From assembly GCA_002179805.1 (NCBI GenBank), contig NAVB01000077.1, forward strand, positions 1-64,000: 64,000 nt of DNA. The letters are read 5' to 3'. The position numbers and the translations under genes are program-made. Below are positions 50,879 to 61,753 of the stretch, piece by piece (position 1 is the stretch's first letter; each line of letters begins with the position of its first letter). This DNA comes from Acanthamoeba lenticulata. Its lineage: Eukaryota; Discosea; Longamoebia; Acanthamoebidae. Below the pieces are notes generated by a model that had not been told where the DNA came from, ran no database searches, and saw nothing but the letters and a program-made list of their open reading frames with translations.

Positions 50879-53862
50879 TCAATACCAGGGGATGAGGACG
50901 TGGGTGACGAGGAGGTAGACGGTGGCGATAGCAAGGGAGAGCATGCAGCAGGGGAGGCCCGTCCTGAGGAAGTAGTTGAAGGACAGGTTGTAGCCCTGCT
51001 GCTCGGCCAGACCGGCGGCCACTACGTTGGCTGAGGCGCCGATGAGCGTGGCGTTGCCGCCCATGCAGCAGCCGTAGGCCAGCGCCCACACGAGCGGCGT
51101 CAGCGGCAGCCCGAGGTCGCCGCTGGTAAGACGCAGCACGATGGGGATCATCGTTTGCGTGAAGGGGATGTTGTCGATGAAGGCACCCACCGTCCCGCCC
51201 ACCCAGATGATCATCGTGATCGCCGCCGCCAGCCGCATATTTCCTGTTGTAGTTGTGGTGTCCACAAAAGAATTTTAATCGTTGAATTTTAATCTTTTAA
51301 AAAAAATAATAATAAAAGTTTCGATTTAATATTGGTACGTACCGGCGGGAACGTGGGCGATGAGGGAGGCTGTGTGGTTGGCGATGAAGGCCATCACCTC
51401 GAGCTCCTCGAGCGACTTCATGAGCACAAAGAGGCCGGCAAAGAACAGGAGGGTACCCAGCTCCACCTGTGCACCATCACCAAAATCACGTGTTTATGAA
51501 TTAAAATTTAAAAGAAATAAATAAATAAATAAGAAACGTTTGTTGTTGTACCTTTTCGAGGACGACGTTGATGTCCTTGACGTTGGCGAGGACGAGGAGC
51601 GTCATGGTGCCGATGAGGGCGATCCAGGCCAGGCTCAGGTGGGTGTCGACAAAGGAGTTGAGGAAGAACAGGCAGATCACGCCCATCAGGACCGCCACGC
51701 ACTTGTAGAACAGCGGACGATCGGTGATCGTGTACTTGCGCTCGAGCTCGTTCACGTCGACCTTCTGCGCCGTCTCCCCGATGTTCACCGTCATCGGCTT
51801 CCGCGCCATCGCCGCCGTTTCCTGTTTTTGTGTAAACACATCACAATATTTAGACAATTAATTAAATGATTTTAATAATGTATTAGTAAAACGTACGAGT
51901 TGCTTGATGTGGTCCTCGAGCTTGCGGCGGATCTGCTTCTCCTCTTCGCCCTCGTAGCCGCGGATCTTCTCGACGGTGAGCTTCCAGATGGCGATCTCCT
52001 TGAGGCGCTTCGTGTTAGGCTGGCGCCGGAGCTTGTCGCGGTAAAGGTACTTGAGGAAGAAGAACATGATGAAAATGATGAGCACGATCCCAGGCGCCAC
52101 GTGAATGGCAAAGCTGCCAAAGTTGACCAGCCCGGAGCTCTCAAAGCCGTTGACGATGAGCACGTTCGGCGGGTCGCCGATGGCCGTCGCTGTGCCGCCA
52201 ATATTGGCAAAGATGACTTCGGCCACGATGATGGGCAACGGGTCCAGGTCGGTCACCTTGCACAAACTGATCGTCACCGGCACGAACAGCAGGATCGTCG
52301 TCACGTTGTCGATGAATGCCGTCACCACGCTCGTGAAGCAGCACAGCACCACCAGCAGCCTTGGTAGTGTTGGTGTTGTTCATGTCGCCATCACCGCCAG
52401 TCATCACGCCATGAGATAACAACATTAATAATTAAAATGAGAATTTTTCTACAATTATTTTTTAAAATAATGACGAAATCATGATGACTACGCGGTCGTA
52501 CTTCCAGAAGTTGCCTTCGGCAATCTTGTAGGCCTTCACGGCGGCGAACTCAAAGAAGCCGGTGTCGCGCAGGAGACCCACGATGACCATCATACCGAAA
52601 AGGAGGCTCAGCGTGTTGTAGTCGATCCACGACATGATCGTCAGAAAGCTAGGCCGCTCGTGCAGCACCGACAGGAGACCTGCACATGAACAGAACAACA
52701 ACAACAATGATTCCGCGTCAGGCAACGCTGCGGCGATCTGGGCCGAGTGTCTGTTATGTACCGACAGCGAGGAAGGATCCCAGAAGGGCGGCTACGGTGC
52801 GGTGCAGGAGGTCCAGAATGATGATCGCATAGACGGCCACGAGAATGAACAGGCCCAGCGCAATCTCCGCCCGAACGACGCCCTTGAGCAGGATGAACTG
52901 CAGCTGCATCGCAATAGGCCTCTGATCATTGCAAAAATGAAACGTTTCAAGATTAAGGTGGCGTCAAAGAACGAAAAGCGACGAAAGAACGAAGTGAAAA
53001 CGAAGAAAAACGAAAAAAGCGAAGAGGGCGCCGCGTACGGTGCTGTTGGTCTGGACAAGCATGCGGAGAGAAGGACAGTGGCGCACAGAATCGGGAATTG
53101 AGAAGTAATGCTTCATGTGAAGCTCGGCATCGTGAGCGATCTCCACAGTGAAGCTATCAACGTCCAGCCAATCTGACGTAGTCACTGAGTCGTTGCCGTT
53201 GCTGATGCCGTCGTCCATTTTGTTGATACGGCCGTCATCGCGGCCAGAGGCAGTGCACTGACTCTGGAGCCGGAAGAACACGTCTTCCTCGTAGCGCGTT
53301 GGGTTCTGCAGCCGTTGGATTGACATGCGCGCCTCCAGCTCGACGTTGCTCTCGTGTATCGTGAAATTCACTACGTTACACCCGAGTTAAGGCGACACAC
53401 ATGGCGAACCGTCCCTTCATGAAATGAAAATCAAAAATAAGAAGAAGGAGGGGAGCAAAAAAGGAGGGAAAAGGATATGAAGCGCTGTGAAGCAGAGATG
53501 CCCACGAGATGTGTGTCGGCGTCGTCGGGTTCGGCCTGGGACGAGAGGAAGGCAAAGGCTGTGAAGAAGAAGCAGAGCATGATGGTGATCTTGATAGCGT
53601 CGAATGTGAGGAAGGGCCGGATGGATGAGGGAACGGAGATGCCAAAACGCTTAAAGGGAAGTAGCATCCTGGGTTTATCACGCTTCCTCAGTTTGTCCAT
53701 CTCGAGCTCCTCCAACGCGTGCATATCGCCTTCAAACGAGCCGTAGTCGAGAGAGGGGCCCCCGCCCCGAGCGCGCAAGATGGACTCGGATTCGGCATCG
53801 TGGGCTGCCATCTCGACGTCGCGCGCTGCACTGGCGGAAGATGCTGGCGGAGAGGTAGCCAT
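50879..53862 (-). CDS. P protein (OCA2-like) anion/organellar transporter
   Basis: Member of the ArsB/NhaD ion-transporter superfamily. The ATG at 53860-53862 opens a cytosolic leader (MATSPPASSASAARDVEM), a first helix (IKITIMLCFFFTAFAFL) and a lumenal segment with NxS/T sites. Core exons follow: FILLKGVVRAEIALGLFILV; SWIDYNTLSLLFGMMVIVGL; SVVTAFIDNVTTILLFVPVT; AEVIFANIGGTATAIGDPPN; LAWIALIGTMTLLVLANVKD; VELGTLLFFAGLFVLMKSL; GAFIDNIPFTQTMIPIVL; MGGNATLIGASANVVAAGLA. The two inverted pore motifs AFIDN, GGTATAIGDPPN and GGNATLIGASAN are hallmarks of this family. The end is LIPWY (TGA 50879-50881). The human relative controls melanosome pH as a chloride path; in amoebae a vacuolar or lysosomal role is an inference. 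Confidence 0.92.
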
Positions 53863-54600
53863 GGCCGTTCTCCAAGATTTGTTTTTAAATCGGTGTCAAG
53901 AATTTGTTGATGTTAGCGCCCGTGAGCGGCTCCTTGCTGCTCAGTGAGCAGGCAAGCTCTGAAGATGCGCCGTAGGGCCGAGCTTTGGCTGTACGTGGAC
54001 GATGCCAGGACTCCTGAAGGCAAAATGCGCGTCTCGAGATTTTATCGCCCTTCCAGAGAGTCCGACCTGAGGCGCCGCCCAAGGTGGCAGTGAATGCAGG
54101 AGGGGAAGTTGCTCTTCTCTTCGGCAACACGAGCAGAAGTTGGGCGCAGCTGCTTTAAGGCAAACTCCGTAGTAAGGAAACTGTGTGAAAAATCATGGCA
54201 TGTGAAGTATTTGTTCAGTTTTTGATCCAAGTTGCGTGCGCCTTGCCCAAACGCCAGCGCGGAGGGTGGTCGTACGCTTGAATAGGCAAGGCGAAGTTCG
54301 CACCAGACATGGACCTATTTAAGCGTGGTTTGATGAGGCCACATGAGCTGTAAGTCCTCGTGAGGCAGTTCCCGGGCAAGCTGACAGCATAGGCAAAGAA
54401 ACGAGCTCATGAAGCTGACAACATAGGCGAGCTGCAGAGAACGGGATGAAATAACCAGAACCAGCAACCTTGGGCTTCCAGTTCAGCGTAAGAGTCGTAG
54501 GCTGTTTCGTGCCGGGCCCGCACTCGTCCGCCAATGGCTGCGCACCGTCTCCTAAGTCCGAGTCAAGGGACAACTGCTCCACAACAGAACCACACTGACA
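53863..54600. other. Intergenic region, divergent promoters
   Basis: 738 bp between the P-protein (minus) and MFS (plus) start codons. Short minus-strand frames (53885-54130, 54319-55008) overlap or precede the MFS exon out of frame and show no domain. Repeated 'gaaacgagctcatgaagctgac'-like text near 54395-54430 is not developed enough to call. I see no supported gene. Confidence 0.5.
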
Positions 54601-56705
54601 ATGCACAGGTGGAGTGAGCGCCGGGCTTCTGCCGCGACTGAGGCAGGCGCAGAAGAGGCGGAGAACGAGGATGCCGAAGAGTGGCTTGGCGGTCCCTTCA
54701 CTGTCAACAATTCCGACGCAGTGCAGGGCCTTCTCAAGGACGAGGACTGGAGTGGGGCCTGGACGGCAGACAAGGAGGAAAAAGCACGCGCACAAGAAGA
54801 AGAAGAAGAAAAGAAAACGAAGCGCACGGAGGCCAAGCGGAGGGCGTGTGGCGATTGCTCGTGCGGCAGCGTGGCCCGCTACTGGCAGAAACCCAACTTG
54901 CTGCACATCCTCATCCCCTTCTTCCTCTACATACTGGCTATCTCCTACGCAAACACCGTCATTCCACTGGTTCGTTTTTGCCGGTCTTGTGTTGGGCGTG
55001 CTGATCACTGACCAACTGCTGGTGGCGACGATAGGTGGTGACAGAGCTTTGCGGCGGGGACGTGGGCAAGGGATCGAGCGTGCAGGGTTATCTCTCCGCG
55101 ACCAATGCCGCAGCGACTCTGCTCACCGCCGCGCTCCTGGGCCTCATCGCCGACCGTTGGGGCCGCGTGCCCTGCTTCCTCATCTCGCTCGTGCGCATTT
55201 CTTCTCCCCCTCCTCGGGATGGTCACAATCAACACAAGAAGAAAACAACTTCCATCCCGCACGTGCAGGTAGGGTTCGGGATCGACATGGGGGCGCTGGC
55301 GGCGACGCCTTTGTTTGGGTGGGGCATCTGGCCGCTCTACGCCACGCGAGCCGTGGGCGGTGCCAGCTCGGGCTTCTACACGGCGGCTTACGCCTACGTC
55401 GCTGACATCAGCATCGTCGAGAATCGCTCCCAGAACTTTGGTGTACTGGGCATTGCCATGGGTCTTGGCCTCATGGCTGGTCCGCCCGTCGCCGGCTACT
55501 TGGGTGAGGTTCGTCTTCTTCTCCTCGTGTCCTTTATCATCATCCTTGCGTTCTTACCACTTGTCGTGGGTGCACAGCTTGATCTGGTCATCCCGCTGGT
55601 GGTGGCGGTGGGTCTGACGGCCATCAATGTTCTTTACGTGGGCTTCTTCATGGTTGAGTCCAAGTCGGGCAAGCGCACGCTGTGGCAATGGCGCCAGCTC
55701 AATCCGTTCCGCTCGTTGGCCCTCCTCCTCAAGAACGGCTACGCGTTCGGCGTCGGTGCGACATCAGCTCGCCATGCTCGATCTCGTGCAAGAGACATGC
55801 TCAAACTCAAATCCACAAACCCAGCGTTGGCCTATTTCGTGTCTTACTTGGCCGAGCAAGGCATGATCGCTGTGTTTGCGCTGTTCCTCAAGTACCGCTT
55901 CGGCTGGGGCTCGCTGGAGATCGGGATCGCCACGGCCGTGTTCGGGTTCAGCTACTGCCTCTCACAGGTGTGTTGCTTCTTCTGCCCGTTTCGTTTCTGC
56001 TTCAGCTTCTGCACTCACCTGATGTCGCAGGGGCTCCTGACGCGCTTCCTGCTGCCCTTGCTTGGCGAGCGCACGACCCTTTTGCTCGCCATGTTTATCG
56101 ATTCCGTACGGAAATGCGTGCTGCTTCTTGCTTTGACAGCTCTCTGATGAAGGAACACCACGACAGATGAGCAGCTGGCCCTACGCGCTGGTACCCAATG
56201 GGTTCTGCCTCTTCCCCGTCCTGGCCGTGCGCTGCGTGGCGCAGGTGTCGATGCCTATCAGCCAGGGCATGATCTCCAAGCAGTACGACATGGCCCAGCA
56301 AGGCGAGCTGATGGGCGTGCTGTCCGGCCTCAAGACTGTCACGTCCTTCTTCGCCCCGCTGATCTACAACTCGCTGTTCACCTACTTCTTGTCGCCCCAC
56401 GCCTGGCCCACCGACTACCCAGGTCCGCCCACCTCCCCCTAGACGATGATTGAGGCCACCGTCTCTCACCGGTGAGGCGCACGAACACAGGGCTGGTGTA
56501 CTACGTGGCGACGGCCAACTCGGCGCTGGCGTTCGTGGGCTGTTGCTTCGTTTACTGGCTCTTCCCTGCATCCTCGGTCGTGCCGCAGACAGACGTCGTG
56601 CCAGAACAAGTCGACTACAATACGCGCTGCACTGCTGACGGCGACCTCCTGTTTAGCGATGCTGAACAGGGCGAGAGGCTCCTCACCGCGAGCCCGGCGG
56701 TATGA
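54601..56705 (+). CDS. Major facilitator superfamily transporter (HIAT1/TetA-like)
   Basis: Eight or nine exons from ATG 54601 to TGA 56703-56705. An acidic then Lys/Glu-rich cytosolic N-terminus (about 95 residues, with GDCSCGSV) precedes the helices. TM1 is LLHILIPFFLYILAISYANT. After VQGYLSATNAAATLLTAALL comes MFS motif A, GLIADRWGRVPCF. Next: IWPLYATRAVGGASSGFYTA, YAYVADI, GVLGIAMGLGLMAGPPVAGY; the second half holds LAYFVSYLAEQGMIAVFALF, SLEIGIATAVFGFSYCLSQG, LTRFLLPLLGERTTLLLAMF, QVSMPISQGMISKQ, GELMGVLSGLKTVTSFFAPL and SALAFVGCCFVYWLF. SxxxP-Q/G patterns and the 'MGVLSGLKTVTSFFAPL' segment match the HIAT1 (MFSD14) and bacterial TetA branch. Substrate unknown; a plasma or endolysosomal membrane site is likely. 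Confidence 0.88.
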
Positions 56706-57392
56706 AGGCTGAACGAGGAATTAAAGTGTACAGATTCCAAACCGCAGCGAGCGCAACCCCAGCACGCAGGACACAAGCACTAATCTTTTTCGAGCAAAAA
56801 TCGTCAGAACATCATGAATCAACTGCCTGGCAAGCTTGGGCAGCCTTTGGTGCAGACACAGAACCCTGGCCCTCACAGCGGGGAGGTGGCGCAGATCTTT
56901 TTGCACTGAGCTTCTTGTGCCAGACGCTCGGAGTTAAACATGTACGTGTCTGCAAAATCGAGGCGACGAGCACGGACATTGGCCGGAGCAACAAGGTGCC
57001 GTTGTCGAAGTCTGTGCTCGTTTGACACAGCGAAGCAGGAAGGAGCAGCACGACTCGCAAGTGAAGCGAGTGGAGTCGTGGTTCTACCAGCAACAAAATA
57101 CCTTGAGCGACTCTGCAAGCTGCACTTATATTGGAGGTCACGAGTGTTGGCGGGAAGTGAAGAGAAGGTGAACTCAGTTATTACGTCGGGGCAGCAACAA
57201 GCATCTAGGTAAGCCCTGCTGACTCCCTCCCTCCTTTTCTTGTCTGCCCACTCGAGCAAATGCTGCTTTGCACACAGCTGAGTGAGCCAAAGGGACTGCT
57301 GCAGTTTTTGCTGATCATATCTTCATCGTGTATGGTTGTGCTTGTGGCCCTGGTCTCTGCATCATGAAACCAGCTGAACCAAGAGAAGCAGC
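56706..57392. other. Intergenic region with one short hairpin
   Basis: 687 bp after the MFS gene. It contains an 8-bp perfect inverted repeat CACGACTC/GAGTCGTG (57049-57056 and 57073-57080) around a second, mutually exclusive stem ACTCGC/GCGAGT. Minus-strand open frames (56812-57141, 56873-57259) could hide a small gene (one possible exon reads TYMFNSERLAQEAQCKKI), but no start, splice or family supports it. Confidence 0.4.
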
Positions 57393-60300
57393 ATGGTAAG
57401 ACACAAGAATAGGCCCCTACGCAGCCTGACTCAAGAGGAGACCAGCTGCATCGTGACCAAGCAAGAAGATGCTGCTCGTGAATCTGAGGATGAAGCAACA
57501 CGGAACGGAGCCGGCAAGCCTTCGCCCTCGCTCTCGTTCTGGTCCGTCGATTGGGCTGCTGAGACGCCCTTGTCTCCGCAGCAGCCGCCACCGGGCAAGC
57601 CGACCAAGTCCAACAAAGGAGGAGCAGCGTCCTTGACCTCGTCCCGAGATGGCTCTTTACCTGCGGACTCGTCTTCCACGTCTTCCTCTCTGTCCGCCTC
57701 GATCTCGTTGTCCTCGATTATGGCGATGTCCAAGCACAACTCCCCTCTACCGGACGAATCGGAGGGCGACAGTGAGGAGGACCTTGACGACTACTGTCAC
57801 CCCCTCTCCAATTCGCAGGGCATGCCGGCCTTCTCCGACCTGCAAGGTACCTTTACAGCTACTTTCCGTCGCGAGCAGGTTGCTTGCTGCGTGCTCCTCA
57901 ATTCTGTGGCCTCAATCGCTCCCTGGGCTGAATTTAAATTCGCTGCTCGGGCTTATTGTCGCTGCACTTAAGTGCACGATAAGGCGCCTCTGCAAAAACA
58001 AATCAAAGCAAATTACGTTCAACAAGATGCGGCTTCATCCACAGCCCGTGCACTACTTAGTGCAGCCTTGTGACCTTTCCGTCTTTCCTGTGCGTGAATT
58101 AAATGTCGACACAGTGACGATCGCCAAGGCCATCGTCAAGCGGTCAGGCCGGCGCGACGGCGCAGCCAACGTGGAGGACATCCTCGACTATGTCACCAAG
58201 GTGCGTCGCCGTTTTCTTTTTTTTTCTTTCTCGTGGCTTTGCAGAACAGACAGCTCTTTTCTCACCTCCCCAGTCTTTGCTCCTGTTTGGCATCACAGAA
58301 GTGGAAGAACTTACGACGCAAGGACGGGTCTCAGTACTCGTCGGCCAGCACCTACATCCGGTCCGCGTCCTTTTTCACGTCCACGCTTCTGACCTCTTGC
58401 TGCTCCTGTGTGCTGACGCTCTGTTGTGTTTGTTTGCACAGCCGCGCGGTGCAGGCCAATCTTCGCAGCACGGCCAACGGCCTCGCTCTCTTCAAGATGG
58501 AGATGCGCGGTGATGAGGCCTACTGGTCCGTGTGCCAAACGCTCGAGGAGGCCAAGGCTTCGGTCCGTCCCGCCATTCCTCCCGCAATTTCGTCCGCCTC
58601 ATCACTGACGGCGGGTTGACTTTGCAGATTTCTGGCGCGCAGCCGTCAAAGCCGGCCGCGCCGTCGACGTCGATAGCCGCCACCGTGACAGGCTCAAGCA
58701 GTGGTTCGTCGGCCTCGAGCATTCGGGAATCCGCGGCTTCGACATCGACAGCAGCCTCGACCGCTGCTTCCTCAGTTCAGCCGACAGTGGTGAAGCGCGA
58801 GGCTCCGGCATCGCCCGCAATGCCGGCAGCGCCCTCGAGCGAGTCGCCGGTCCCGGAGCTGACCAAGGAGGAGCTCCAGTACTACGAGGCCGCGCAGTCG
58901 CGCATGACCGCCCTCCAGCGTACACGCTCCGTTCCGCTCATGAAGAAATGGCCTGTTCTTGAGCTTAAGCTCGAGTGTGTGGACCCTCAGGGACCGTGTC
59001 AGAGTGTATTCTACAGTCGGGCGGCTCGTGCCACTTTGAGTTCATCCTCGACACTGTACAAAAGGTTGGTTCCTCCGGCTATCCTTCTCTTTTCCATCGC
59101 CCTCATGCACTGCTGACGCACACACCTATATTAATTGCATGTCGGCAGAAATGGGTCGACATCAAAAATGAAGACGGTGCGTCCACACAACACACTCCTC
59201 CATGCTTACTGCCGCGGCGACCTACTCACCTTGGTGGTGCGGATGATGTTGTTGTTGCACAGGCCTGCCGCGCATCGCCAACATCAAGCGACTCGTGGGC
59301 GCGTGCGTCGCGCGTGACCGCGGCGAGGACGCCAAGGCTCTTTTCATGGCACGTTGTCAGACCTGACCTGACTTCTTGTTGGGCATGTTGACACGAAGCT
59401 CATCGGCTCCGATAAAACGGTTCTATGTACTGCAGCGCGACCACAACGCCGAGTCGAGCGGCTACTGGAAGCTGGGCCTGTCCAACCCTTACGCCAGGAC
59501 CTCTGGCCTGCCCAACGTCGTCGACGCATCGGCGACGACGGGCCAGCAACAGCAACAAGAGTCCAAGACTCTCGCTGTGGACGCCTCCGGGGTGAGCGTC
59601 AGCGCCAGCGGCGGGTCGCGGCGAAACGCGCCGTTGACGCATCTGCAGGAGCTGATTCTCGATGCCATCGCCGAGCATGGCGAGGCGGCAGACCTCGAGT
59701 CCATCCACGCCTACATCAAGGAGGTATGCGCGGCTCAGATGCCATTGCATTCCTTGCATTCTTGTGCTCACGGTGTCTGGTATGTCTCTGCGCGCAGAAA
59801 TGGCATGGCCTGACGCGTCGTGATGGGACGCCGTACGCGGCCGACGTGCGGAAAGCCATTCAGTCGAGCCTCTCCAACGCGTCGTCGCTGTCGCCCATCT
59901 TTGTCAAGCTGGCCGAAGCCGACCCGTGCCTGTGGGGCCTCACCGCCCGCGGGGTACCGAGCCTCATCTCGTCCCTCTCACGCCAGTCAAAGGACCACGG
60001 CCTAACCGTGTGGAATGCGTGGAATGTCAATACCAGAAATTGTTGCTGCGAGAGCGGCAGCAGAAGCGCCAGTCCCCGGCCGAGCAGGACCTGATGGAAG
60101 AGGACAACGACAGCGCCGCCGGCGGCGACGATGACGACGTTGATGACGGTGACTCCTCGTCGGCCTACGGTGGCGCGCGAAGCGGCGCGGCTGGACCGTC
60201 TCCCACCGGCAGCGGCGGCGGAGGCCAGCCCCTTGGGCAGGTCGCGGGCAAGAAGCGGCGCAAGAAGGCGCAATTCTCGGGCATCCAGCAGATGATCGCT

Positions 60301-61641
60301 GAGGTCATGCACAAGAATGGCGGCTCGGCGCCGTTTGAGCTGATTCTGGCCGAGTGCCAGAAGCAGTGGCGGACGCTGCGCAAGCGCGACGGCACGCCAT
60401 ACAACGCCGACCCGAAGCGCTCGATCAATGCGTCGCTCACCAAGACGCCCGCCTACGGCCAGGTCTTTGAGCGCGACCCTCGGCACGAGGGCAGCTGGCG
60501 CCTCACGTCCGCCGCCCAGCTCGTCTGGGATCAGCTCCGGCGAAGCGGCGACGGCGAACTCGCCCCTGAGGACGGTGCGGACGAGGACAGCCAACAGTTG
60601 ATCAAGAACGAAAACGAAAACGACAAAGAGAACGAAAGCGAAAGCGAAAGCGGGCGGGCGGTGAGCAGCAAGAAAAAGCGAAGCAGCAGCAGCGACGATG
60701 TCTCGCGCGAGCGAAAACGAGAAGCCGAACGCGAGCGCCGCGAAAAGCGGAGACGACACAACTCGGAGTCAGAGTCTGTGCAACCCGCTTCGGGGTCGTC
60801 CTCACCCGATGGGGAGGAGGCGCCGGCGACGATGATGGACGAAGGCGACGCGTCCAAGGCGGACAGCAGCAGTGCCACACCTGACATCGTCGACCAAGCG
60901 GCCGGGGTCGGGGAGCTGCAGCAGAACGAAGCCGAGCCCGAGGAGGCTGGGGCTACCAGTGACGACAATAATGACGACGACGAGCTCGAATACGGTGAGG
61001 GCGACGCCGACGGCGAGGCCCCTCGGCTCGCCTCCATGCAAGGTAAGAACTTTTTGCTGGTTGACATTTAAAATTCGACTAATAATCCAATACATTTAAA
61101 AAACAGCCATGGTCATTCGAGCCATATGCAAGTTTGGCGGGAGCGGCTCCTTTGAGGACATCCTCAACACGCTCTGTGAGGTTCGTGCGCCTTCTTCCTG
61201 TGAACGTCAACGTGATGGTGTGGACTCACGTAGTCTTTGTGTCACGAGCAGAAGGTGGAGAAGGACAAGACCCTGATGGCGGCGGTGAACTGGGCGCGCG
61301 TGCACCGGTCCAACTTCCCCGCGTCGTCCTCCTCCAGCGCGGACAGTAGCGATCACCAACAGCCGCAAGAGGAAGCGGCCGGCGGCCCTGCGGAAGAGGC
61401 CGACGCCGCCGTCCGCGTCTTTGCGCGCGACGCGCAGGGCCAGTGGACGGTGCCTGACGCCAAGCTGCGGGACTGGGTCCTCAGCCACAAGCGGAAACGG
61501 GCCAAGGCCAGCAGCGCAGCAGCGACATCGACAACAACGACAACGACGACGACCAAGGCCGCGGGTCCCGAGAGCAGCGGAAATGCCGCCAGCAAGCTCA
61601 CGCCGCGCAACAAGAGACCACGCACCAGCGTCGAGGCCTGA
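57393..61641 (+). CDS. Protein with five winged-helix-like repeats
   Basis: About 13 exons from ATG 57393 (a second start at 57363 with a splice at the same GTAAG is possible) to TGA 61639-61641. A Ser-rich leader is followed by five copies of a ~75-residue module: helix-helix, E/K at an exon end, K/QW-x2-L-x2-xDGTxY, helix, then YW-x-L/V or WxLT. Copies start at VTIAKAIVKRSGRRDG, VSECILQSGGSCHFEF, LQELILDAIAEHGEAADLES, IQQMIAEVMHKNGGSAPFEL and MVIRAICKFGGSGSFEDI. In copies 1, 2, 3 and 5 an intron interrupts the same place, before the KW or its equivalent; copy 4 lacks it. The pattern is close to forkhead/H15-type winged helices. Between them are Ser/Ala-rich linkers, acidic runs and Lys/Arg clusters (GKKRRKK, KKKRSSSS, ERERREKRRRH), pointing to the nucleus. 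DNA binding is inferred. Confidence 0.65.
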
Positions 61642-61753
61642 TCGGTTGCGTGGTTGTGCCACAACCGTAAAAATTAAAGTTTTGATCCAAACATATTTTT
61701 TTATTTGCTCAACTGGAAGAGAAGGCAAACAGCCCCGCAACGTCCGCGTCGCG

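Noticed and set aside
54319..55008. Minus-strand 229-residue frame
   Set aside because: It overlaps the first MFS exon in antisense and has no domain; the hydrophobic run reflects Lys/Glu codons on the plus strand.
56812..57259. Possible small minus-strand gene after the MFS transporter
   Set aside because: Several open frames exist, but no start, splice pair and domain agree; mentioned only as an intergenic note.
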